A model generated the notes under the pieces. It searched no databases. It was given only the letters and a program-made list of their open reading frames with translations, and was not told where the DNA came from. From positions 1 through 54,051 of the forward strand of contig NZ_JAIUKE010000018.1 in assembly GCF_020176795.1 (NCBI RefSeq): DNA of 54,051 nt, given 5' to 3'. The position numbers were made by a program, and so were the translations under genes. The first letter of the stretch is position 1. Each line of letters begins with the position of its first letter. This DNA comes from Streptomyces sp. 8L (GTDB lineage Bacteria > Actinomycetota > Actinomycetes > Streptomycetales > Streptomycetaceae). Positions 35,933 to 43,470 of this stretch are shown here, piece after piece.

Positions 35933-35957
35933 TTTCCTGAAATTGAATTTCAGGAAA
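35933..35957. promoter_or_regulatory. Perfect 25-bp palindrome in A/T-rich DNA
   Basis: Arms TTTCCTGAAATT (35933-35944) and its exact complement (35946-35957) surround one central G. In a high-GC genome a 12-bp perfect A/T-rich dyad is very unlikely by chance. It could be a repressor operator for the cargo region, or a short hairpin terminator. Confidence 0.55.
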
Positions 35958-36080
35958 TAAGTTCGCACTGGCGAAAATTCTGCGGATGGTCTGGAATGAA
36001 ACTCGGCACTAACCGCTTGCCGGCCAGACGGCTCACAACTGTGGCGTCCGCGCTAGTTAGGAGGAAGAAGCATCCTCGGC

Positions 36081-36161
36081 ATGTCCGTGGTGGCACCGAA
36101 CAACGCGCCGCCTGACGCGGCGTCAAGGAATGTCATCGCCGTGACTCCCGGTCCTGGCTAG
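36081..36161 (+). CDS. Possible 26-aa peptide
   Basis: An open frame from ATG 36081 to TAG gives MSVVAPNNAPPDAASR followed by NVIAVTPGPG. A strong aggagga (36059-36065) lies 15 nt upstream of the ATG, too far for the ATG but 6 nt from an in-frame ATC at 36072. It has no homolog that I recognise. It lies upstream of the secreted SH3-like gene. Real translation is uncertain. Confidence 0.2.
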   Translation: MSVVAPNNAPPDAASRNVIAVTPGPG

Positions 36162-36441
36162 GCAGAGGCAGCGCATCACAACTGACCTTTTCGAGTAGGT
36201 CAGGTCGCGGCCGGCTCGCCATAGACGAGTACTGCTTCATTACCTGAAGAATTACTTGAGTCCGGAGATGTTCTGGCATGTGCGACCACGTCACAGAAAT
36301 CGGCGGATGGCTGCGCTTACTTCGACCCAGCTCTGCGATCTCATCCGAGGACTGCCGACATAGGGGGAGTTCCGCGCAATGAACCGGTTTAGCTCGGGCT
36401 CCCTCCCTTGCTCGTTTCCAACATCCACGAGGAGTTCTGTC

Positions 36442-36777
36442 ATGCGCATGAAAACTGCCCGAGTATGTACGGCCCTGGCGATGACGGCCGCTTTGGGGGG
36501 AGCGGGCGCAGTGGCCGCTACCTCTGCAAGTGCGGCACCGAGCTGCTACATCACGGCCAGCGCAGCCAACGTACGAGCCTCCGCGTCGACCGGCGCGCCG
36601 ATCGTCGGGGTCGCCTACAAGAACTACAGCTGCACGGAGCTCACCGGTGGGAAGTTCACCGGTAGCTACTGGTGGTACCACCTCAGGATCACCAAGACCG
36701 GCGTCGTGGGCTATGTGCGCGAGGACCTCGTGCACGGGTCCGGGGACGTACACACGTGCATTCCTGAGTACTGCTGA
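36442..36777 (+). CDS. Small secreted SH3-like protein
   Basis: 111 aa from ATG 36442 with gaggag 8 nt upstream. The Sec signal (about 1-32, ending SASAAPS) precedes a single bacterial SH3-type domain: NVRASASTGAPIVGVAYKNY, SYWWYHLRITKTGVVGYVRE, DLVHG. Four Cys (two flanking the domain, two near the end in HTCIPEYC) suggest disulfides. Such proteins are common in Streptomyces and bind wall or host ligands; function here is not known. A strong hairpin follows its stop, and the biosynthetic operon begins behind it. Confidence 0.75.
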   Translation: MRMKTARVCTALAMTAALGGAGAVAATSASAAPSCYITASAANVRASASTGAPIVGVAYKNYSCTELTGGKFTGSYWWYHLRITKTGVVGYVREDLVHGSGDVHTCIPEYC

Positions 36778-36797
36778 ACATCCGGCGGTTGAAGGCT

Positions 36798-36839
36798 GCC
36801 TGCCCGTCCTTCGGGGCCTGCCCCGAAGGACGGGCAGGC
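36798..36839 (+). terminator. 19-bp perfect hairpin terminator or attenuator
   Basis: Arms 36798-36816 and 36821-36839 are exactly complementary over 19 bp with a CCTG loop. A short T-rich stretch (CCTTTTCCTTT) begins within 10 nt. It lies 21 nt after the SH3 gene stop and 57 nt before the TTG start of the MFS gene. It should stop most transcription from the SH3 gene and may attenuate the downstream operon. Confidence 0.8.
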
Positions 36840-36895
36840 GGGCGACCTTTTCCTTTCGGTATTCAGCTGGCCCGGCCTACTCGCGGAGAGCACCC

Positions 36896-38125
36896 TTGTC
36901 TGTAATCGTTTTGCGCACCCGCACAGATCGCTGGCCACCCGGGATTCGAGCTCTTCTGGTCACTACCCTCGTCACCAGAAGCGCCGGATTCTCGTACCCG
37001 TTCTTGACTTATCACCTGTCGGACATCGGGTATTCAGCCACGATGGCTGGTCAGATCGCCTCACTATTCGGTGTCGGTTGGCTAGTTGGGCAGTTGACGA
37101 CCGGGTGGGCGGCGGACCGGTTCGGCCGGCGCCGCGTCTTGGTCACTGTCTTGACGACAGCGGCCTTCGCGCTGCCGCTGCTCGCGCAGGCCCGGGATCT
37201 GGACATGGTGTGTATCGGAACGTTCATTGCCGGGACGGTCTACGATGCCCCGCGGCCGGTCATCACATCGCTGATCGCGGAGCTGCTGCCAGATCCGGCG
37301 CGTCAGGCAGCCGTGTCAGGATGGCGTTACGGAGCCGTGAATGTCGGGGCGGCTTTCACTGGTGCCGCGGGGGGCCTTCTCGCCTCCGCTGCTGGCTACG
37401 CGGCCCTGTTCTGGCTCAACGGCGCGGCTTCTGCAATGTGTGCACTGGCTGTGGTGCGGGTTTTGCCCCCTGACCGTCTGGCCGCTGACCCGCGAGCGCT
37501 GACTCCCGATCAACCGCGATTGCGGCTCGATCCGCTGCTGTGGCTGCTGTGGGCAGCCAGCCTGTGTGCACTCACCTGCGCCAGCGACATGTTCAGCGCC
37601 CTGCCGCTGTTGATGCAAAGTGATCGTCTTCCCGCGACCTCCTACGGGTGGACTCAAGTCGCCAACAGCGCTGCAGTGCTCATCCTGACTCCGCTATTGA
37701 CGCCGTGGCTCAGCCGACTTTGCGCCGGCCACCGCCCCAGGGTGGGCATGCTCGCACTGAGCTCCCTGCTGCTGGGCGCTGGCATGGGCAGCGCGGGTCT
37801 AGCGCACACCACGTGGCAGTACAGCGCCGCGGTGGGCGCGGCCGTACCCGGTGAAATCCTGCTCTATCTCGGGGCGTCCGATGTCTTGTCAAAGATCTCT
37901 CCTCCGCATCTACGCGGCGCCTACGCAGGGGTCTGGGGGTCATCTCTCGCGGTCGCCGTCATTGTCGCCCCCGTCTTGGCGTCGTGGTCCCTTGCGACGG
38001 GCGGTGGAGAACTGGTCGCGCTCACGACGCTCGCTACGGGGGTCCTCGGTGCCGCCCTCAGCGCGCCTTTGGCCGCTCTCGCGCGCGTACGCGCGGCTTT
38101 CACTTCTACTCATCTTGAAGAGTGA
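36896..38125 (+). CDS. MFS transporter (first gene of the EgtD/ATP-grasp operon)
   Basis: 409 aa from TTG 36896, with gcggagag 5 nt upstream. The frame is open further upstream only across the terminator and the SH3 gene. Twelve TM helices, with the MFS signature after TM2 (GWAADRFGRRRVLV) and a related loop in the second half (RLCAGHRPRVGML). It resembles small-molecule efflux pumps and is likely to export the product or an intermediate. The next gene starts 8 nt after its stop. Confidence 0.85.
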   Translation: MSVIVLRTRTDRWPPGIRALLVTTLVTRSAGFSYPFLTYHLSDIGYSATMAGQIASLFGVGWLVGQLTTGWAADRFGRRRVLVTVLTTAAFALPLLAQARDLDMVCIGTFIAGTVYDAPRPVITSLIAELLPDPARQAAVSGWRYGAVNVGAAFTGAAGGLLASAAGYAALFWLNGAASAMCALAVVRVLPPDRLAADPRALTPDQPRLRLDPLLWLLWAASLCALTCASDMFSALPLLMQSDRLPATSYGWTQVANSAAVLILTPLLTPWLSRLCAGHRPRVGMLALSSLLLGAGMGSAGLAHTTWQYSAAVGAAVPGEILLYLGASDVLSKISPPHLRGAYAGVWGSSLAVAVIVAPVLASWSLATGGGELVALTTLATGVLGAALSAPLAALARVRAAFTSTHLEE

Positions 38126-38132
38126 GCCGTCC

Positions 38133-39251
38133 ATGTCCACTGTTGTGTCCTTGCCCACTACCGTCACCTCCCACTGGTACTCGACGCTCACGAGCGTGCC
38201 ACGGGAGCGACCGGCCCCCACCCCCTTTCAAACGCGTGAGTGGGCTGCGGCCTGGCAGTCCGTGCGCACGGAGCCGGTGCTGTCACACCGACACCTGTAC
38301 CTACGCCCCAATGACCCCAGTTCGAACCCGGGCTACCGCCTATCGTTCTCCTTGGTGGATGGGTCGCCGCTGTGGCGAGCGATGGAGCACGACGCTGGCG
38401 TCGCTCCTGCCTTCACCGGTCCTGTGCTGTACGCGCCGTCCGTCTACGGCGAGTACGGAGGCCTGCCGTCGGCACCCTTCGCTGTCAAGGCCGAGGCGAT
38501 CGACCGTGGGCGGCAGCTGACCAGGGAGCTGAGCGCTGAGGCATTGGTGGTCTCCAATCTGCCGCCCTCCCAGTGTGCCCAGTGGCACACCGCGCGGCCG
38601 GCCGATGCGCAGGTGACCTTGTACTGGGCACATCAGGCCCTGGTCGGCAACGGAGTCCGCGACTTTCTCGGCGGAACCTCGGCCAAGCACCGTAGCGAGT
38701 TCCTGCGTCAGTACCGCCGCGGGAGCGAGGCGGGGCTGCGATTGCACATAGCCCGCGGCCCCCAGCTGCGCCGCTATCTGTCCGTCTTCACGCAGCAGGC
38801 TCGGGCCACGAGCGAGCGTCGTCGTCCTGCCCTCTACGGAGAGGAGATGCTGGAGCGTCTTCTCCAGGTGCCCGGCGCCGTGGGCTTGCTCGCGCTGGAC
38901 AGGGATGGCGACCTGGCCGGCGGCTTCTTCGCCTTCCGCTACGGCTCTGGCCTGTACCTGTGGGCAGCAGCGATCGACCAAACGCGCAACTCCCGGCTTC
39001 ACACGTACGGCTGGTTGATGCATCAAAGCGTCGTGTACGCGGCAGAGACCGGGGCCCGAACCATTGACGCCGGACGCTCGAACTACCTCTACAAACGGCG
39101 TATGGGTTTCCGTGCGGAGCCCCTGACCAGCCTGGTCTACCTGCCCCGGCACAACACTCGCCCCATCTCCCGCCTGCGCGCCTTCAACACCGCGCTGGAG
39201 ACGCAAGTTCACCGCGCCTGGGGGCAGACCGGCGCCCGATCCGCTGCCTAG
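38133..39251 (+). CDS. FemAB/GNAT-like (Acetyltransf_6) transferase
   Basis: 372 aa, ATG start. A two-domain GNAT-fold protein of the FemAB/BioF2-like group. The N-terminal part (LYAPSVYGEYGGLPSAPF) is weakly conserved. The C-terminal part has GGFFAFRYGSGLYLWAAAID, then LHTYGWLMHQSVVYAAETGA, and the hallmark IDAGRSNYLYKRRMGFRAEPL split at its centre (311-331). Relatives add aminoacyl groups from tRNA to peptides or acylate amines. In this operon it probably joins an amino acid or acyl unit to the ATP-grasp product. The donor cannot be deduced. Stop 35 nt before the ATP-grasp ATG. Confidence 0.75.
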   Translation: MSTVVSLPTTVTSHWYSTLTSVPRERPAPTPFQTREWAAAWQSVRTEPVLSHRHLYLRPNDPSSNPGYRLSFSLVDGSPLWRAMEHDAGVAPAFTGPVLYAPSVYGEYGGLPSAPFAVKAEAIDRGRQLTRELSAEALVVSNLPPSQCAQWHTARPADAQVTLYWAHQALVGNGVRDFLGGTSAKHRSEFLRQYRRGSEAGLRLHIARGPQLRRYLSVFTQQARATSERRRPALYGEEMLERLLQVPGAVGLLALDRDGDLAGGFFAFRYGSGLYLWAAAIDQTRNSRLHTYGWLMHQSVVYAAETGARTIDAGRSNYLYKRRMGFRAEPLTSLVYLPRHNTRPISRLRAFNTALETQVHRAWGQTGARSAA

Positions 39252-39285
39252 GCCCTTGTCCGACACGACAGAACAGGTCACGCAC

Positions 39286-40560
39286 ATGAAAACACGCGCC
39301 CCCGGGCCCCTCACCATCGTGGTCGGCGCCGGAAATCAGCAATTCAGGTCCTATGGCCTGCGTTCCATCGGTGAACGGTTCTCTGTCGCGCTGCTGGACG
39401 AGCGACCGCCGGCCTGGGCGATGACCTACGCTGCCGTATCGCGCGCCGTCGACCTGCATGATCACGAGGCAGTCTTCGCCGCGACGCGGGAGCTGGGCTA
39501 CCGGCATGAGATCGCCGGCGTGATGACTTACATGGAGCATCATGTCCACCTCGCCGCCCGTCTGGCCGAACACCTGCATACGCCCGGAAGCCCGTCGGAG
39601 TCCGTCGCCGCGGCCCGCGACAAGCACGCCACGCGGACCCTGCTCGCGGCAGCGACCGTCCCCTCCGCCCGCTCCCTGCTGGTGGCTTCGGAGGACGCCG
39701 CAGCGCGCAACGCCGCCGAGCTCGGCTACCCGGTGGTACTCAAGCCGCGTTCCATGGGCGGCAGCGCCGGTGTGCGGCGAGCAGACTCCGAAGCCGAGGT
39801 CCGCGAGGCCTTTCGCGCCGCACGCTTTGCGCGGGCCCTAGGCCTGGAAGCGACAGGCGAACCTGGCGTACTGCTGGAGGAGTACCTGCACGGGCCGGAA
39901 ATCTCCGTTGAGTGTGTCGTCCTCGGTCCCGGCGATGTCCACGTCGTCGCCGTCACCCACAAACAGCTCGGCCCGGAGCCCGTCTTCGAAGAGGTCGGGC
40001 ACGTCGTGGACGCAACCGATCCGCTCACCTCGGACCCGCGCATCCACCAGGTGGCCACCGCCGCCCTCGACGCGGTCGGGATCACCCACGGTGTGATGCA
40101 TCTGGAGATGCGGCTCATCGACGGCATCAACCCGCACATCATCGAGATCAACGCCCGCCTTGGCGGCGACCTCATCCCCCACCTCGTCTACTTGGCCACC
40201 GGCGTGAACCTACCCATCGTCGCCGCCGCTCTCGCCAGCGGGCAACGGGTGCGAGCCCTGGACTTGCAGCACACCCGCGCCGGCACCGCGGCAGTCCGAT
40301 TTATCTACCCCAGCAGCTCAGGACGAGTCGTACGGCTGACGCTCCCAAGCTTTTACACATCCTGGCTTGACACCTGCACCGCGACAGCCCACCCCGGCGA
40401 CGAGGTCAGCGCGCCCCCGCACGCCACCATCCTGGATCGCCTCGCCCACGTCGTCGTCACCGGCGACAGCCCCGACATCTGCCACGACCGCCTCTCACTG
40501 ACCATCCGCAACATCGACGTCACAATCGCCCCCACCCGCGGTCAGGCATGCGTCGCATAA
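39286..40560 (+). CDS. ATP-grasp ligase, BacD/L-amino-acid-ligase-like
   Basis: 424 aa from ATG 39286; a TTG at 39256 would add 10 aa but has no ribosome-binding site. The central ATP-grasp domain has RDKHATR (about 111), the ATP-binding Lys153 in YPVVLKPRSMGGSAGV, the hinge LLEEYLHGPEISVECVV (about 196-212), and the Mg-binding EINARLGGDLIPHL (about 287-300). The closest layout I recall is that of BacD and other dipeptide-forming L-amino acid ligases. It should activate a carboxylate as acyl-phosphate and join it to an amine. Hercynine, made by the methyltransferase gene of the same operon, has a free carboxylate but no free amine, so it could only be the acid donor. Confidence 0.85.
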   Translation: MKTRAPGPLTIVVGAGNQQFRSYGLRSIGERFSVALLDERPPAWAMTYAAVSRAVDLHDHEAVFAATRELGYRHEIAGVMTYMEHHVHLAARLAEHLHTPGSPSESVAAARDKHATRTLLAAATVPSARSLLVASEDAAARNAAELGYPVVLKPRSMGGSAGVRRADSEAEVREAFRAARFARALGLEATGEPGVLLEEYLHGPEISVECVVLGPGDVHVVAVTHKQLGPEPVFEEVGHVVDATDPLTSDPRIHQVATAALDAVGITHGVMHLEMRLIDGINPHIIEINARLGGDLIPHLVYLATGVNLPIVAAALASGQRVRALDLQHTRAGTAAVRFIYPSSSGRVVRLTLPSFYTSWLDTCTATAHPGDEVSAPPHATILDRLAHVVVTGDSPDICHDRLSLTIRNIDVTIAPTRGQACVA

Positions 40561-41906
40561 CCTCCCCCGGCCCAGACACGCCACCAGGCCCTCGTCGACG
40601 CCCTGTCGGTGGCCTCGCCATGAACTCTTCACCTCTACCCCACGACCGCCCAGACGGTTCCCCGAGCGCACTCATGGCACGCCCGGCAGAGCCGAGAGAG
40701 GGCGTCCGGTACCGAGAAGTCTGGCAGCTGCCACATACCGCCCAGTTGATGATTGGCAGTCTGGTCGGGCGCCTGCCTGGCGGAATGATTCCCTTGAGCC
40801 TGCTGATGTCCGTCCGGGCAGAGCATCTGGCGTGGACGGGCGCTTTGGCCGCAATGTATCTGGGTGCTGGCGCGGTCAGCGGGCCTGTGCTGGGGCGCCT
40901 CATCGACAGACTCGGCACGCAGGTGGTCCTGCCGGCCGCAAACACGGTGAGCGCCCTGGCGATGCTCTGCCTCGCCTTCGGCGTGATCAACCACGCGGCT
41001 CTCGCCGTCGGTTTGATCCTGGCTGCTGGGGCGATCGCTCCGCCACTGGACGCCACAACGCGAGCACTATGGCCGGTCACGATGCCCAGCCGCCGCCATC
41101 TACACGTCGTCCTCGCCCTCGACACCGCGTCCCAAGAAATGATCTACGTGATGGGCCCCCTGGCCGCCGCCGGTATCACCACGGCGGCATCCGCACGCCT
41201 AGCGTTCATCGCTTGTGCCCTGGCAAGCACTCTCGGGACCGTCCTGATCATTCGGACTCCCCCAGCGCGCCGTCGCCCCGTGTCGCCACGGTACGACTGG
41301 ATCGGGCCACTGCGCTCCGTCCGCCTCCGCCTCGTCTGCCTCGCCATGCTGTGCGCAGGCGGCCCAATGGGGGCGATCACAGTCGTGGCGGTGCGTGCTG
41401 CGGCCCGCCTGGACACGGCTTCGCTGTCAAGCGTGCTGCCCGCCGCGCTGTCCGTCGGCGCTGTCACTGGCGGCCTGGCATACGGGCGGCGCGCGTGGCT
41501 CACGAGTCCGCTCGTCCAACTCGCCTGGCTCGCCTCCCTGTTCGCGGCCGGGTGGCTGCTGCCGCTGGCAGCGAGCAGCGCGACCGCCCTGACTATCGCC
41601 ACGGTAGCGCCAGGATTGGTCATGGCTCCCATGATCTCTGCCGCCTACCTGTCTGCGAGCACCCTGGCTCCCGCCGGGCACGCGACCGAGACTACCGCGC
41701 TCGTGACGTCGTCACTGGGCATCGGCTGCGCCCTGGGAACTGCCGCGGCAGGCGTGTTCGCCAGCGACCTGTTCTTGCCCGCTGCCGCTGCCGCCGCAGC
41801 CGTGACGGCCGCCACAGCATCGGCCCGCCCCCGCTCCCGACCGCACCATCTGGCTGGAGGACACCATGAGCACGCAGACAGCCACAATCGATCTCGATCT
41901 GCTTAG
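40548..41906 (+). CDS. Second MFS transporter of the operon
   Basis: 452 aa from ATG 40548, overlapping the ATP-grasp stop by 13 nt; ATG 40620 is a shorter choice. Helices are clear from about residue 60 (AQLMIGSLVGRLPGG). The loop GRLIDRLGTQVVLP takes the place of the MFS motif A. The second half ends in an Ala-rich helix and a His/Arg-rich tail (PHHLAGGHHEHADSHNRS). The end overlaps the methyltransferase start by 41 nt. Two different MFS pumps in one five-gene operon suggest import of a precursor plus export of the product, or self-resistance. Confidence 0.8.
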   Translation: MRRITSPGPDTPPGPRRRPVGGLAMNSSPLPHDRPDGSPSALMARPAEPREGVRYREVWQLPHTAQLMIGSLVGRLPGGMIPLSLLMSVRAEHLAWTGALAAMYLGAGAVSGPVLGRLIDRLGTQVVLPAANTVSALAMLCLAFGVINHAALAVGLILAAGAIAPPLDATTRALWPVTMPSRRHLHVVLALDTASQEMIYVMGPLAAAGITTAASARLAFIACALASTLGTVLIIRTPPARRRPVSPRYDWIGPLRSVRLRLVCLAMLCAGGPMGAITVVAVRAAARLDTASLSSVLPAALSVGAVTGGLAYGRRAWLTSPLVQLAWLASLFAAGWLLPLAASSATALTIATVAPGLVMAPMISAAYLSASTLAPAGHATETTALVTSSLGIGCALGTAAAGVFASDLFLPAAAAAAAVTAATASARPRSRPHHLAGGHHEHADSHNRSRSA

Positions 41907-42825
41907 CGATGTACGCAAAGGGCTATGTTCGACACCGAAGACGCTGTCGCCCAAATGGCTCTACGACGCGGTGGGCAGCTACCTGTTCGAGGCGATCACC
42001 CACCTCCCCGAGTACTACCCCACCCGGGCAGAGGCGACGATCCTCGCCGAACACAGCACAACCATCGCCCGCTTCACCCAAGCCGACACGCTGATCGAGC
42101 TCGGGTCGGGCTTCTCCGAGAAGACCCGCCTGCTCCTCGACACGATGGGCAGTATCGGCAACCTACAGCGGTACTGCCCAGTCGACATCAGCACCAGCGC
42201 CCTCGACGCAGCGGCCAGCTCCCTCGCCCCGTCCTACCAGGGTCTGACCATCGAGCCGGTGGTCGCCGACTTCACGACTTTCCGCCTCCCGAAGGGTACG
42301 CGGCTGGTGGCGTTCCTCGGCGGCACGTTCGGCAACCTGCTGCCCGCCGAACGGTCCCGATTCCTCATCTCACTGCGGGGCCAGATGCAGCCCGGCGACG
42401 CCCTGCTGCTCGGTGTCGACCTCGTCAAGGACCCAGACACCCTCGTGCGCGCCTACGACGACGCCACGGGCGTTACGGCAGCCTTCAACCTCAACCTTCT
42501 GGCCCGCCTCAACCGTGAACTCGGAGCCGACTTCGATCTGGAGGCCTTCGAGCACCGCGCCGTATGGGACGCGGACCACGAGTGGATCGAGATGCGGCTG
42601 CACTCCCGACGCGAACAGACGGTCACGACCCTGGCAGGAGGCCTGACTATCGGCTTCGCAACCGGCGAGGAATTGCGTACGGAGGTCTCGGCGAAGTTCC
42701 GTCCCACGAGTTTGTCCCGCGAGCTCGCTGCGTCGGGCCTAACCACCCAGCACTGGTGGACTGACCCGCACGAGTATTACGGTCTCACGCTCGCGACCCC
42801 CACCGCGTCTCATCGCGCAGGGTAA
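41866..42825 (+). CDS. egtD-like: EgtD-type L-histidine N-alpha-methyltransferase
   Basis: 319 aa, ATG start with ggagg at 41855-41859. SAM-dependent enzyme expected to trimethylate the alpha-amine of histidine to hercynine. SAM site: ELGSGFSEKTRLLL (about 78-91) and the acidic YCPVDIS. The residues known to line the histidine pocket of mycobacterial EgtD all have equivalents: Tyr51 (LPEYYPTR), Asn157 (GGTFGNLLP), Tyr197 (RAYDDATG), Met243 (WIEMRL), Glu273 and Ser275 (RTEVSAKFR). The last five sit at a constant offset of nine from the recalled mycobacterial numbering. No egtA, egtB, egtC or egtE lies nearby, so the operon is not a standard ergothioneine cluster. Activity on histidine is a strong inference. 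Confidence 0.88.
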   Translation: MSTQTATIDLDLLSDVRKGLCSTPKTLSPKWLYDAVGSYLFEAITHLPEYYPTRAEATILAEHSTTIARFTQADTLIELGSGFSEKTRLLLDTMGSIGNLQRYCPVDISTSALDAAASSLAPSYQGLTIEPVVADFTTFRLPKGTRLVAFLGGTFGNLLPAERSRFLISLRGQMQPGDALLLGVDLVKDPDTLVRAYDDATGVTAAFNLNLLARLNRELGADFDLEAFEHRAVWDADHEWIEMRLHSRREQTVTTLAGGLTIGFATGEELRTEVSAKFRPTSLSRELAASGLTTQHWWTDPHEYYGLTLATPTASHRAG

Positions 42826-43209
42826 CTAGCACAACCCCGAGCGCTGGCCCAACTCGATCGTGCCCCAGTCTTTTCGACGGCCCGTCGCAGTGCGGCGTAG
42901 AGCTCGTTAGCGATCACTGACCCGGCCGACATGTTCCGACTAGTCAGCAGGAATCGGTGGGCAGTTGGACGGTCTTCCATCAGCTCCCGTTCCACGTCGT
43001 TCAGGAAGAAAAACGGTGCGCGCCCGAAGCCGCATACAGGGTTGCGGCTTGGCTCTCCGTGGGAGCGGAAGGAGGGGTACACGGTCGGGTCTCACACTGA
43101 GAATGTGAACTGCTCGGTGTCGGTGGCCGCAGCGGAAGGGGAGAAAGCGTGGGAGGTGACCCCACTACCCGTGGGTCACCTCCCGTGAGGGACGGTTCGA
43201 GTTAGGCGG
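42826..43209. other. Gap between methyltransferase and DUF397 genes, with a terminator
   Basis: About 380 nt. A minus-strand frame (42810-43082; FFFLNDVERELMEDRPTAHR) has some protein-like character but no ribosome-binding site or known relative, so it is left uncalled; it could be a gene remnant. The hairpin at 43151-43184 is described separately. Confidence 0.4.
43151..43184 (-). terminator. 12-bp perfect hairpin downstream of the DUF397 gene
   Basis: Arms GGGAGGTGACCC (43151-43162) and GGGTCACCTCCC (43173-43184) with a 10-nt loop, 26 nt after the DUF397 stop on the minus strand. It is a good terminator for the regulator pair. Confidence 0.65.
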
Positions 43210-43470
43210 TTAGTCGAGCAGGTAGTCCAGCTCGCCGGCCCGTACGCCGTCGATGAGGGCCTTCACTTCAGCCTGGGTGTAGACGAGTGGCTCCTGCTCG
43301 GGGCGTTTCGAGTCCCGCCAGACGATGAAGTCACCGGCGCGCCCGAACTCGGCGCAGTTGTTGTTGCCGCCGGTGAACGACGTACGCCGCCATTCGACGT
43401 TTCCAAGATCGAGATCATCCGCGGTCGGCTTTCCGGCGCGCGCGGACTCGACGGGGGACTTGCTGCTCAC
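43210..43470 (-). CDS. DUF397 family protein
   Basis: 86 aa, GTG start overlapping the stop of the XRE gene (GTGA). The core VEWRRTSFTGGNNNCAEFGR plus FIVWRDSKRPEQEPLVYTQA is typical of DUF397 proteins. They work next to XRE/DUF5753 regulators (as in the WhiJ-type loci of Streptomyces), probably as small antagonists or partners. Co-transcribed and co-translated with the regulator gene upstream. Confidence 0.92.
   Translation of the reverse strand: MSSKSPVESARAGKPTADDLDLGNVEWRRTSFTGGNNNCAEFGRAGDFIVWRDSKRPEQEPLVYTQAEVKALIDGVRAGELDYLLD

Larger units (their letters stand above)
35342..36441. other. Long non-coding gap in the element
   Basis: About 1.1 kb without a supported gene. It holds the 25-bp palindrome at 35933-35957, a possible 26-aa peptide at 36081-36161, and nothing else I can name. 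Short frames here (for example 35534-35812 minus) lack codon bias and ribosome-binding sites. It probably contains regulatory DNA and decayed sequence. Confidence 0.45.

Noticed and set aside
36896..42825. Ergothioneine biosynthesis cluster
   Set aside because: Only the EgtD step is present. No sulfoxide synthase (EgtB), EgtC, EgtE or EgtA-like gamma-glutamylcysteine ligase is seen; the ATP-grasp gene resembles BacD instead.
42810..43082. 90-aa minus-strand gene after the methyltransferase
   Set aside because: Part of it looks protein-like (NDVERELMEDRPTAHRFL) but it overlaps the methyltransferase end, lacks a ribosome-binding site and has no family I know.
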